Source: Streptomyces sp. V3I7 (GTDB lineage Bacteria > Actinomycetota > Actinomycetes > Streptomycetales > Streptomycetaceae). From it: 64,000 nucleotides of DNA. The notes beneath the pieces are model-generated. The model did not search any database, was not told the origin of the DNA, and saw only the letters and a list, made by a program, of their open reading frames with translations. Numbering within the stretch: the stretch's first letter is position 1; each line of letters opens with the position of its first letter. The translations under genes and the position numbers were made by a program. Location of the stretch: assembly GCF_030817495.1 (NCBI RefSeq), contig NZ_JAUSZK010000001.1, positions 992,001 to 1,056,000 on the forward strand, written 5' to 3'. Below are positions 17,274-25,223 of the stretch, in pieces.

Positions 17274-17300
17274 GGGAATCTTTACCGCCGACCGGACGTT
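17274..17300 (+). promoter_or_regulatory. sigma-R-type promoter of rbpA
   Basis: GGGAAT at 17274-17279 and GTT at 17298-17300 are separated by 18 bp, matching the Streptomyces sigma-R consensus GGAAT-N18/19-GTT. It lies about 60 bp upstream of the rbpA start. rbpA is an established member of the sigma-R (disulfide stress) regulon in S. coelicolor. Confidence 0.8.
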
Positions 17301-17361
17301 GACCGGATGACGACGACAGCGACACCTGTCCTGTGGGCGACAAGCCCGGGAGGCACGATTC

Positions 17362-17736
17362 ATGAGTGAGCGAGCTCTTCGCGGTACGCGCCTCGTGGTG
17401 ACCAGCTACGAGACCGACCGCGGCATCGACCTGGCTCCGCGCCAGGCCGTGGAGTACGCATGTGAGAAGGGACATCGCTTCGAGATGCCCTTCTCCGTCG
17501 AGGCGGAGATTCCGCCGGAGTGGGAGTGCAAGGTCTGCGGTGCGCAGGCACTCCTGGTGGACGGCGACGGCCCTGAGGAGAAGAAGGCCAAGCCGGCGCG
17601 TACGCATTGGGACATGCTGATGGAGCGACGCACCCGTGAGGAACTCGAAGAGGTCCTCGAGGAGCGTCTGGCGGTTCTGCGCTCCGGTGCGATGAACATC
17701 GCGGTTCATCCCCGGGACAGCCGCAAGTCGGCGTAG
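17362..17736 (+). CDS. rbpA: RbpA, RNA polymerase-binding transcription activator
   Basis: A 124-residue actinobacterial RbpA. The core carries a zinc site, C34, H38, C56 and C59 (YACEKGHRFEMPF, WECKVCGA). It is followed by a basic linker (EEKKAKPARTHWDML) and the C-terminal sigma-interaction helix (RRTREELEEVLEERLAVL). RbpA binds group 1/2 sigma factors and the polymerase and stabilises the open complex. ATG 17362 has GGGAGG about 9 nt upstream, and a sigma-R promoter precedes the gene. Size and residues match the family fully. Confidence 0.97.
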   Translation: MSERALRGTRLVVTSYETDRGIDLAPRQAVEYACEKGHRFEMPFSVEAEIPPEWECKVCGAQALLVDGDGPEEKKAKPARTHWDMLMERRTREELEEVLEERLAVLRSGAMNIAVHPRDSRKSA

Positions 17737-17788
17737 TCCCTGCGGGGTCCTTGCGGGGCTCGGCCGGTTCACAGCACGCGTAAACGAT

Positions 17789-17834
17789 CGCGGGCGCCGT
17801 ACGTGAGATCACGTACGGCGCCCGCGGTTTTGTT
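17789..17834. terminator. bidirectional terminator between rbpA and the fxsA-like gene
   Basis: A perfect 17-18 bp stem, 17789-17806 pairing with 17809-17826, closes a tiny loop and is followed by GTTTTGTTT. It sits between two convergent genes and carries A residues on the other flank, so it should stop transcription from both sides. This is the strongest intrinsic terminator in the window. Confidence 0.9.
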
Positions 17835-17857
17835 TGCGTGCGCCGGGGCCGGCGGGT

Positions 17858-18406
17858 TCAGCGATTCAGCGGCGGGCGCTGTTCCCTCGGGGTGTCGGAC
17901 GGTTCGTCCCGGATGACCTCGCCCTGGACGACCTTGCCGTCGGGGCGGTGCATGCGGGCCTGCTGGAAGGCGTCGCCCAGCGTTCCGGCGGTGGCGCCGC
18001 GTAGCTTGCGGTCGAAGAGGCGCTGGCCGTGACCGCTCAGGGTCTTCTGGACCGGCGGGACCAGCAGGAGCAGGCCGATGACGTCGGAGAGCAGGCCGGG
18101 CAACATCAGCAGCAGGCCGCCGAGCATCGTCAGGCCGTTGCCGCCGGCGCGCTTGGGGGAGGCGCCCCGCTGGAGCGCCTCGTTGAGGCCGCGGAAGGCG
18201 CGGCGCCCCGCGCGCTTGACGACGACGGACCCGGCGATGACGCCCGCCAGCAGGAGCAGGAACACCGTGAGACCGCCGGCCGCGTGCGCCACGAGGGTCA
18301 GCAGCCAGATCTCCAGCACCAGCCACGCCGCGATGCCCAGCGGCAGGAAGGTCCGCAGCCGGGAGCGCCGGGGCCTGTCGGTCGGGGTCGGAGCGCCAGT
18401 CATCAT
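17858..18406 (-). CDS. fxsA: FxsA-family membrane protein
   Basis: A 182-residue membrane protein with hydrophobic segments at residues about 20-43 (FLPLGIAAWLVLEIWLLTLV), 45-62 and 93-118 (TMLGGLLLMLPGLLSDVIGL), the last being the FxsA signature. E. coli FxsA overexpression blocks exclusion of T7 by F plasmid; its normal role is unknown. The tail is charged and disordered. Two tandem ATGs (18406 and 18403) are possible starts; the inner one has the better SD spacing. It converges on rbpA. Confidence 0.85.
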   Translation of the reverse strand: MMTGAPTPTDRPRRSRLRTFLPLGIAAWLVLEIWLLTLVAHAAGGLTVFLLLLAGVIAGSVVVKRAGRRAFRGLNEALQRGASPKRAGGNGLTMLGGLLLMLPGLLSDVIGLLLLVPPVQKTLSGHGQRLFDRKLRGATAGTLGDAFQQARMHRPDGKVVQGEVIRDEPSDTPREQRPPLNR

Positions 18407-18467
18407 GCTCCCAGTGTGCCTGGGCCCGGCTCAGTGCGGGATAAGGGGACGATCAACGCGGACGAGG

Positions 18468-19289
18468 TCAGGCGCCTTGCTTGCCCTGCTTGCCCTGCTT
18501 GCCGGCGGCCTTGTTCGCGAGCTTGCCGACCCGCTCGCGCACGCCCCACGCCGTGACCCGCCACAGCGCCTCGACCAGGATGTCGCGGCTCATCTTGGAG
18601 TCGCCCAGTTCGCGTTCGACGAAGGTGATGGGCACTTCGACGACGTGGAAGCCGGCCTTCACCGCGCGGCGGGCCAGGTCGACCTGGAAGCAATAGCCCT
18701 GGGAGGCGACGTCGTCGAGGCCGAGGCCCTCCAGCGTCTCGCGGCGGAAGGCGCGGTAGCCACCGGTGATGTCGCGCAGCGGCAGGTCGAGGGCGAGGCG
18801 CGAGTAGAGGCTGCCGCCGCGGGAGATGACCTCACGGCTCCTGGGCCAGTTCACCACCCGGCCGCCGGGCACCCAGCGCGAGCCGAGCACCAGGTCGGCG
18901 CCCTTGAGCGCGGTGAGCAGCCGGGGCAGTTCCTCGGGCCGGTGAGAGCCGTCGGCGTCCATCTCGACCAGCACGCCGTAGCCGTTGTCCAGGCCCCAGC
19001 GGAAGCCGGCGAGGTAGGCGGCGCCGAGGCCCTCCTTGCCCTTGCGGTGCAGCACGTGGACCTGGTCGTCCAGGGCGGCCAGCTCGTCGGCGAGCTTGCC
19101 CGTGCCGTCGGGGCTGTTGTCGTCCGCCACGAGGACATGCGCCTCGGGGACGGACTTGCGCACCCGGCCGACGATGGCCTTGACGTTCTCCGCCTCGTTG
19201 TAGGTCGGGATGATCACCAAGGTGGTGCCGAGCGGACCGAACTGCCTGCCCTGGGCCTGTGCCCCGCGGGTCCCGTCGCCGTCGTTCAC
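18468..19289 (-). CDS. ppm1: polyprenol-phosphate mannose synthase (Ppm1)
   Basis: A 273-residue GT2 glycosyltransferase. Motifs are [46 protein letters not shown] (metal-binding DXD) and [14 protein letters not shown], all typical of dolichol-phosphate mannose synthase. There is no fused Lnt domain and no C-terminal membrane helices, as expected for Streptomyces, where Ppm1 is separate from Lnt1. It supplies polyprenol-phosphate-mannose for protein O-mannosylation; S. coelicolor ppm1 mutants resist phage phiC31. GTG 19289 has AAGGGG upstream. The C-terminus ends in a GKQGKQGKQ repeat coded by three 9-bp units. Confidence 0.93.
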   Translation of the reverse strand: MNDGDGTRGAQAQGRQFGPLGTTLVIIPTYNEAENVKAIVGRVRKSVPEAHVLVADDNSPDGTGKLADELAALDDQVHVLHRKGKEGLGAAYLAGFRWGLDNGYGVLVEMDADGSHRPEELPRLLTALKGADLVLGSRWVPGGRVVNWPRSREVISRGGSLYSRLALDLPLRDITGGYRAFRRETLEGLGLDDVASQGYCFQVDLARRAVKAGFHVVEVPITFVERELGDSKMSRDILVEALWRVTAWGVRERVGKLANKAAGKQGKQGKQGA

Positions 19290-19684
19290 TGCTGCCCCTT
19301 CGTGTCGTACGCAGGGGACCACCATAGTGGCCGCGTCCTGCGATGACGCGGCGGCGCGGGGGCTCGGTGGTGTCGAATCCGCGAGCGCGGGGTACACGTG
19401 AGGGTTTCGGGTTCGCCGCGACTTCTGCGGATGGGGGCCCGGCACCCTTCGGGCCGGCCCGGGACCCGCTGGCTGCGGGTCGACCTGAGGCCGTTGTCTA
19501 CTGAGCGTCCGGGCCCCACCCGGGTCGCACCTTCCCGACCGGCCGGAACGTTCCCTCGTCGGCGCGGACGCTGAGCCTGGCTCCCAGCGACGGTGCCCGG
19601 TGCGGCACACCGTCCCTGACCCAGCGGCGCTGCGACGCGTGCGCGGAAGCTCCCCCGTCGGGCGTCCGGTGGTGGACTCCGCCG
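19290..19684 (-). other. long structured leader upstream of ppm1
   Basis: About 400 bp between the putative promoter and the ppm1 start, without a convincing gene. Read on the minus strand it holds consecutive GC hairpins, for example 19464-19469 pairing with 19475-19480 and 19436-19441 with 19450-19455. A 74-codon frame at 19498-19722 has no proper SD and atypical composition. I recognise no known riboswitch class. Beyond the promoter, 19716-19813 holds only the 3' flank of the amidohydrolase gene. Confidence 0.4.
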
Positions 19685-19715
19685 AACCTACCGGCCACCC
19701 GCCGTCGGCTGTCAA
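19685..19715 (-). promoter_or_regulatory. putative housekeeping promoter of ppm1
   Basis: On the minus strand TTGACA (19715-19710) and TAGGTT (19690-19685) are separated by 19 bp, a little long but close to the HrdB-type consensus. Transcription would start near 19678 and give a leader of about 390 nt. Confidence 0.45.
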
Positions 19716-19813
19716 CAGTCACCTGAGCTGCGTAAACGTGCTCGAATGCCTGGTCAGGGCAGAAGTGACACAGGTCGTGGGACGGATGATCAACGGCGCG
19801 ACGCCACGGTAGA

Positions 19814-21427
19814 TCACTCGCCCGGCCGTACGAACACCGTCCGCCCGCCGACCACGGTACGCAGGCAGACCGGCAGGTCGTGGCCCGGGGTCAGGTCGGG
19901 CAGGCCGGGCGTGCCGGAGCGGGGGTCGGTCGACCAGCGTGCGACCCGGTCGTCGGGGGCCTGGACGACGAGCGCGTCGGTACGCCACACGGCGTAGTCC
20001 GCGGGCGCGCCGGGCACCAGGAGACCCGCGTCGTCCCGGCCGATGGCCCGCCAGCCGCCGCGCGTGTGCGCGGTGAACGCGGCGCGCACGGAGACGCGGT
20101 GCTCGGGCGTGCGGTGGAAGGCGGCGGCGCGCACGGTGCCCCACGGGTCGAGCGGGGTGACCGGGCTGTCGGAGCCGAAGGCGAGCGGAACGCCGGCCCG
20201 CAGCAGGGCCGCGAAGGGGTTCAGCGTGCGGGCCCGCTCCGCACCCAGGCGCTGGACGTACATGCCGTCCTCGCCGCCCCACAGCGCGTCGAAGGCGGGC
20301 TGGACGGAGGCGGTCAGACCGAGCTCGGCGAACGCAGCGACGGTCTCGGCGGTGAGCATCTCGGCGTGCTCGACGCGGTGCCGGGCGGCGCGGACCCGGT
20401 CGACGCCGACCTTCTCGGCGGCGGCGCGCACGCCCTCGACGACGGCGGTCACCGCGGCGTCGCCGATCGCGTGGAAGCCCGCCTGGATCCCCGCCTCGGT
20501 GCAGGCGACGACATGGGCGGCGACGCCGGCCGCGTCCAGGTAGGCGGCACCGGTGTGGCCGGCGTCGGCGTAGGGCTGGTGGAGGCAGGCGGTGTGCGAG
20601 CCGAGGGCGCCGTCGACGAACAGGTCGCCCGCGGCGCCCAGCGCGCCGAGCTCCCGGGCCCTGGCCACACCTTCGTCGCCCTGCTCGGCCCAGTAGCCGG
20701 TCACCCGGGGTCCGTCCACCTCGGCGGCGAGCCGCAGCAGTCCGGTGAAGTCGTCCTCGGAGGAGATCTTCGGGCCGCCGCACTCGTGGACCGACCCGAT
20801 GCCGAGCGAGGCCGCCCGAGCGAGGGCGGCGCGCTGGGCCTCGGTGCGCTGGGCGGGCGTGACTGCGGCGAACGCGGCGGCGCGGACGGCGTGGTGGTCG
20901 TCGCGGGTGAGCGGGCCGTCCTCGCGCGTGATGCCACCCGGGACCAGGTCCAGCAGGGCCGTGGTCACGACCGCCGAGTGGACGTCGATACGGGAGAGGT
21001 ACAGCGGGCGTCCGCCGGTGGCCGCGTCGAGCTCCGCGCGCGTGGGCAGACGTCCGCCGGGCCAGCGGGCGGCGTCCCAGCCGTGGCCGAGCAGCACCCG
21101 GTCGCCCGGGCGGGCGGCGGCGAAGTCCCGTACGAGGGCGAGGGCGGCCTCCAGGGTGGGCGCGGCGGACAGGTCGAGGCCGGTCAGCGCGAGGCCCGTG
21201 GACGTGGTGTGCACATGGGCGTCGGTGAAGGCCGGGGTGACCAGGGCGCCGTCAAGGTCGACGACCTCGTCGACGCCGTCCGCGAAGGCGTCCGCGGCCC
21301 CCTCGGAGCCGACCCAGGCGACCCGGCCGCGCTCGACGACCATCGCGGTGGCGAAGGGGTCGGCGGGGCTGTGGACCTCACCCCGGCGCAGGAGGACGGT
21401 CTTCGGTTCGGCGGGACGCTCACTCAT
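19814..21427 (-). CDS. amidohydrolase 3 / YtcJ-like metal-dependent hydrolase
   Basis: A 537-residue amidohydrolase. TPAFTDAHVHTTSTG carries the HxH metal ligands, HAIGDAAV with the preceding strand and RHRVEHAEM give further histidines, and FGSDSPVTPLDPWGT gives the essential aspartate. This set fits the amidohydrolase 3 subfamily (YtcJ, LAF3-like), which hydrolyses exocyclic amides; substrates are mostly unknown. Start ATG 21427. It is divergent from ppm1 only by distance and lies 60 bp downstream of an Lrp gene on the same strand. Confidence 0.9.
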   Translation of the reverse strand: MSERPAEPKTVLLRRGEVHSPADPFATAMVVERGRVAWVGSEGAADAFADGVDEVVDLDGALVTPAFTDAHVHTTSTGLALTGLDLSAAPTLEAALALVRDFAAARPGDRVLLGHGWDAARWPGGRLPTRAELDAATGGRPLYLSRIDVHSAVVTTALLDLVPGGITREDGPLTRDDHHAVRAAAFAAVTPAQRTEAQRAALARAASLGIGSVHECGGPKISSEDDFTGLLRLAAEVDGPRVTGYWAEQGDEGVARARELGALGAAGDLFVDGALGSHTACLHQPYADAGHTGAAYLDAAGVAAHVVACTEAGIQAGFHAIGDAAVTAVVEGVRAAAEKVGVDRVRAARHRVEHAEMLTAETVAAFAELGLTASVQPAFDALWGGEDGMYVQRLGAERARTLNPFAALLRAGVPLAFGSDSPVTPLDPWGTVRAAAFHRTPEHRVSVRAAFTAHTRGGWRAIGRDDAGLLVPGAPADYAVWRTDALVVQAPDDRVARWSTDPRSGTPGLPDLTPGHDLPVCLRTVVGGRTVFVRPGE

Positions 21428-21487
21428 GCCCGACAGTCTCTCGCGCGCCCGCGCGCGAGGGTCACCCGGGTCAGCGTCGCGGGCGGT

Positions 21488-21928
21488 TCAGAGCCTCGGC
21501 GGGCGCGCCTCGTACGGCGTGGACAGGACCACCGTCGTACGGGTGGAGACCCCGGCCAGCGACCGCAGTCGGGCCAGGAGCTCCTCGAGTTCGTGCGGGG
21601 TGGCCACGCGCACCTTGAGGATGTAGTTCTCGTCGCCCGCGACGCTGTGGCACGCCTCGATCTCGGGGACGCCGGCGAGGCGGTCCGCGATGTCGTCGGG
21701 GGCGCTGGGGTCGAAGGGTTTCACCGAGATGAACGCGGTCAGCGGCAGCCCCACGGCCTCGGGGTCGACGACCGCGGCGTACCCGCGGATGACACCACGC
21801 TGTTCCAGCCGGCGCACCCGCTGGTGCACGGCCGACGTGGACAGGCCCGTGGCCTTGCCCAGATCTGTGTAGCTCATCCGCCCGTCCTTGACGAGCAGCT
21901 GCACGATTTGACGGTCCAGCTCCTCCAT
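21488..21928 (-). CDS. Lrp/AsnC-family regulator
   Basis: A 146-residue Lrp/AsnC protein. The N-terminal HTH is EELDRQIVQLLVKDGRMSYT with TGLSTSAVHQRVRRLEQRG, then the RAM effector domain (GLPLTAFISVKP, HSVAGDENYILKV). I start at ATG 21928, where the family normally begins; the frame stays open 54 codons further but reads low-complexity sequence. There is no SD, and a TAGGTT lies 8 nt upstream, suggesting a leaderless transcript. The amidohydrolase gene downstream may be a target. Confidence 0.9.
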   Translation of the reverse strand: MEELDRQIVQLLVKDGRMSYTDLGKATGLSTSAVHQRVRRLEQRGVIRGYAAVVDPEAVGLPLTAFISVKPFDPSAPDDIADRLAGVPEIEACHSVAGDENYILKVRVATPHELEELLARLRSLAGVSTRTTVVLSTPYEARPPRL

Positions 21929-21936
21929 GGCGCCAA

Positions 21937-21942
21937 AACCTA
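21937..21942 (-). promoter_or_regulatory. -10 element placing a leaderless start on the Lrp gene
   Basis: TAGGTT on the minus strand ends 8 nt before the ATG at 21928, so transcription would begin at or beside the A of the start codon. No Shine-Dalgarno sequence is present, in agreement. The -35 region is not clear. Confidence 0.45.
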
Positions 21943-22205
21943 CAGCGTGCGTGATCCCCGCGGATACCCGAGCGACGCGGGCGACCCAGGTCATGCCCCG
22001 GTTCGCGCGATGCGGGGCGCGGAGACACCCCGGCCCGGGGGACAAATCAGCCGCACCCGGCGCCTGCGACCGGCATGTGACGAACGCCACATCGCTCGGG
22101 CTCGCTCCGTGATGCTCTCGCGGTTACGGCGGAGACCGGACGGGAAGTGCTTGGTGTGGTCGAGGCCGCAGCGCCTTCACGGCCCAGCCCGAGGGGGAGA
22201 ATCCC

Positions 22206-22643
22206 ATGAACAGTCTTAAGCGCCCTGGTCGTCCGTCTGCCAAGCGGCAGTACCTGGCCGTCGAGGCCGAGCCGGAGGGCGTCGAATCCGACGCTTTCGA
22301 GGCCGAGCCTCTCGACGCCTACGACACCTTCGAGATGTACCGGGTGATCTGCCCGGACTGCGCCCAGCCCATCGCCCTCCTGGCAGACGAGGAGGCCCTG
22401 CCCGAGCACGCGCTGTGCGCCTCCCCGTGGAACCCCTTCGGTCTCACCGTGTGCGCCGGTACGGGCCGCGCGGCCACCGAGGCCCGTTCGGCGGACGAGT
22501 CGTACGAGCCGCAGGAGCAGGACACCGCGCTCCTGCTGACGCTCCCCCAGGAGCTCGACTGGCGTACGCAGCCCTTCTCCCACGTCGGCGGCCCGGGCTC
22601 GCGCCCGATGCGCGTCCCGACGATGCGCCGCCAGGCGGCGTAG
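22206..22643 (+). CDS. conserved Streptomyces hypothetical protein with one zinc-ribbon-like pair
   Basis: A 145-residue acidic protein. The N-terminus is basic (SLKRPGRPSAKRQY); the centre has YRVICPDCAQPIALLADE followed by HALCASPWNPFGLTVCAGTG, so CxxC and two later cysteines could bind zinc. Start ATG 22206 has GGGGGAGAA upstream. I do not recognise a function. It lies downstream of the divergent Lrp gene and may share its control region. Confidence 0.8.
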   Translation: MNSLKRPGRPSAKRQYLAVEAEPEGVESDAFEAEPLDAYDTFEMYRVICPDCAQPIALLADEEALPEHALCASPWNPFGLTVCAGTGRAATEARSADESYEPQEQDTALLLTLPQELDWRTQPFSHVGGPGSRPMRVPTMRRQAA

Positions 22644-22757
22644 CACTTCCGCGAAGCCGGCCCCCGCGCCCCTTCGGGGCGCGCCGAACCCACCGCCGAA
22701 CGTACGGCCGATTCAGTGGATCGGTGACCTCCGCGGCCGGGTGCGCGTTGCCCAGGC

Positions 22758-23012
22758 ATGAGCCCCACGTACTCGGCCACCGGGCGTCAGCGCCGGCTCT
22801 TCGTCCCCTCTCCCACAGGATCGCCCGCAGGATCGGTTCCGCCGCCGCAGCCGCAGGACCCGCCGATCTACCGCGACATGATGCGCACCTGGGCCGACCG
22901 TGGCCGTACGCTGCCGGGCCGCCACGACCCCGAGTGGGTCAGGCTGGCGGCCCTTCCGGTCAGCCTCGGCCGGATCAGCGGCCCTCAGGCCCCGCCAGGT
23001 GACGGGCGATGA
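22758..23012 (+). CDS. small hypothetical protein overlapping the acyl-CoA dehydrogenase 3' end
   Basis: An 84-residue, Pro/Arg-rich protein whose second half (IYRDMMRTWADRGRTLPGRH, DPEWVRLAA) looks conserved rather than random. The SD is weak. It overlaps the convergent acyl-CoA dehydrogenase gene by 38 bp. Function unknown; it might be over-predicted. Confidence 0.5.
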   Translation: MSPTYSATGRQRRLFVPSPTGSPAGSVPPPQPQDPPIYRDMMRTWADRGRTLPGRHDPEWVRLAALPVSLGRISGPQAPPGDGR

Positions 23013-24147
23013 CCATCCGCTGGATCTGGTTGGTGCCCTCGACGATCTGCAGGACCTTGGCCTCGCGCATGTAGCGCTCGACGGGGAAGTCGGCGGTGTA
23101 GCCGTAGCCGCCGAGGACCTGGACGGCGTCGGTGGTCACCTTCATCGCCGTGTCGGTGCAGTGCAGCTTGGCCATGGCCGCCAGCTTGGCGAACGGCCGG
23201 CCGGCGTCGCGCAGCCGGGCGGCCGCGAGGTACAGCGCCCGGCCCGCCTCTATCTGGGTCGCCATGTCGGCGAGCATGAAGCGCAGGCCCTGGAAGTCGG
23301 AGATCGGGTGCCCGAACTGCTGCCGGCCGGCGGCGTAGGCGACCGCCTCGTTCAGCGCGGCCTGGGCCACGCCGATCGCGCAGGCGGCGATGCCGAGCCG
23401 GCCCGAGTCGAGCGCGGAGAGGGCGATGGCGAAGCCCTGCCCCTCCTCACCGAGGCGCCGCTCGTCGGACACGCGCACGCCGTCGAAGTGGACCTGCGCG
23501 GTGGGCGAGCCCTTCATGCCCATCTTCTTCTCGGGGGCGGCGGCGCTCAGGCCCTCGGCGTCACCGGGGACCAGGAACGCGGTGATCCCGCGCGGGCCGT
23601 CCTCGCCGGTGCGCGCCATGACGGTGTAGAAGTCGGCGATGCCACCATGCGTGATCCAGGCCTTGGTGCCGGTGATCACCCACTCGTCGCCGTCCCGCAC
23701 GGCCTTGGTGCGCAACGAGGCGGCGTCCGAGCCGGAGGACGGCTCGGACAGGCAGTACGCGCCGAGCAGGCCGCCGCCGAGCATGGCGGGCAGGTGCTCG
23801 ACCTGCTGCTGCTTGGTGCCGTAGGTGGCGAGGCCGTAGGAGGCGAGGGTGTGCACGCTGACGCCGAGGCCGACGGTGAGGCGGGCCGCGGCGAGTTCCT
23901 CGAGAACCTGGAGGTAGACCTCGTACGGCTGCTCGCCGCCGCCGTACTCGGAGTCGTAGGGGAGGCCGAGCAGTCCGGACTCCGACAGGAGAGTGAAGAC
24001 CTCGCGCGGGAAGTGCCCGGCGTCCTCCTCGGCGGCCGCCTTCGGGGCGATCTCGTGCTGGGCGATGTCGCGGACGAGCGAGATCAGGTCCCTGGCCTCG
24101 TCGGTGGGCAGCTCACGCTCCACCGGCTGCGGGGCGCGGTCGGACAT
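22975..24147 (-). CDS. acyl-CoA dehydrogenase
   Basis: A 390-residue acyl-CoA dehydrogenase from ATG 24147 (AGGAGA 8 nt upstream). Domains run N-terminal helical, beta-barrel (YCLSEPSSGSDAASL, WITGTKAWITHGGIAD), C-terminal helical (FGHPISDFQGLRFMLADMAT). The catalytic glutamate lies in LQIVEGTNQIQRMVIARHL, the usual 'EGT' position of short/medium-chain enzymes. It oxidises an acyl-CoA to the trans-2-enoyl form with FAD. Chain preference cannot be read. The gene stands alone. Confidence 0.95.
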   Translation of the reverse strand: MSDRAPQPVERELPTDEARDLISLVRDIAQHEIAPKAAAEEDAGHFPREVFTLLSESGLLGLPYDSEYGGGEQPYEVYLQVLEELAAARLTVGLGVSVHTLASYGLATYGTKQQQVEHLPAMLGGGLLGAYCLSEPSSGSDAASLRTKAVRDGDEWVITGTKAWITHGGIADFYTVMARTGEDGPRGITAFLVPGDAEGLSAAAPEKKMGMKGSPTAQVHFDGVRVSDERRLGEEGQGFAIALSALDSGRLGIAACAIGVAQAALNEAVAYAAGRQQFGHPISDFQGLRFMLADMATQIEAGRALYLAAARLRDAGRPFAKLAAMAKLHCTDTAMKVTTDAVQVLGGYGYTADFPVERYMREAKVLQIVEGTNQIQRMVIARHLAGPEGR

Positions 24148-24458
24148 GGCGACGGTCTCCTCCCTGAGTCGGGCACATCGGCGGACGTACACCGGGGTGG
24201 GGCGGCGCCGCCTGGTCCTTCTGGAGCCGGCCGAGGAGAGCACTTCCGGGTCGCGGAAGCTGCTGACCAGCGGCTGTGCGCTGTGAGTATGCCCGATCGG
24301 GGGCCTCCCGTCACCAGTTAACGACCGCTTACTTCAGGAAATCCACAGGAGGGTTCCAGGCGGGTGAAAGGTGGGGCTTCCGGGCCTCCCACGATGCGCG
24401 GGTGTGCCGCGCGGCCAGCGGGGTTCGCGGGGCCTTCAACAAGGGTGCGCGGGGCGGC

Positions 24459-25117
24459 TCAGCCGTCGCGGCGGGCGGCCTGCGGGGCCCGGTAGGCGGG
24501 GTCCAGCTCCTCGATGGCGCGCAGGGCTCCGCCGAGCGTCTTCGCCAGCAGTTCGCGCATCACGTCGCGGTCGAGGCCGGGGCGGGCCAGCCAGTCGAGG
24601 GTGGCGCCCTCGACGCCGCAGACCCAGGCGAGCAGTCCCATGCGGGCGAGCGGGGCGATGTCGCTGCGGCCGTACGCCCCGTCGGCGATGGTGGCGACGA
24701 TCGCCTCGCGCACCCCGTCGCGGATGGCCTGCACCTCGGCGTCGAAGCCGACGCCGCCGCTGACGATGGTGCGGTAGGCGGCCTGGTGGTGCTCGGCGTA
24801 GCGGAGATAGCCGTCGATGGTGCGGTGCAGGCGGTCCACAGCCGGGAGGTCCAGGCCCCCGGCGGCGAAGGTGACCAGGTCCTCGACGGCGTCCTGGACG
24901 ATCGCCAGGTAGTAGCCGCGCTTGGAGTGGAAGTAGTAGTAGATCAGCCCCTTGGCGACGTGTGCCTGCCGGGCGATGTCGTCCATGGACAGGGCGTCGT
25001 ACGAGGTGTCGGCGACAACTTCCGGCCGACGGCGATGAGTTCGGCACGGCGCGCCTCGGAGCGGTCGGTGCCGCGCCTGCGGGGCCGGACGACGCCGGGC
25101 TGGTGAGTGGTGTTCAA
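24459..25117 (-). pseudogene. TetR-family regulator with a frameshift in the DNA-binding domain
   Basis: The N-terminus (RRRGTDRSEARRAELIAVGRK, from TTG 25117) and the rest (VADTSYDALSMDDIARQAHV onward, 175 residues from ATG 24986) lie in different frames. Together they make one normal TetR protein: helix-turn-helix SMDDIARQAHVAKGLIYYYF, then a ligand domain ending DPAYRAPQAARRDG. The frames join near 25014-25016, where AAGTTGTCGCC lacks one base compared with the expected Lys-Leu-Phe-Ala codons. This is a single-base deletion or a sequencing error at a T run. If real, ATG 24986 would give a protein without the first helix. Confidence 0.7.
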
Positions 25118-25223
25118 GCTGGACCCTGGTCTCGGCAGCGGCGGGATGCCCGCAGTATGGCAGAACGCCACCGCGCGGCCGGGCGGGCGGCCCCCGTGCA
25201 GGCGGGGGCCGCCGGGATCCGGG

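Noticed and set aside
19498..19722. 74-codon frame upstream of ppm1
   Set aside because: No SD, overlaps the probable promoter, and composition unlike neighbouring genes.
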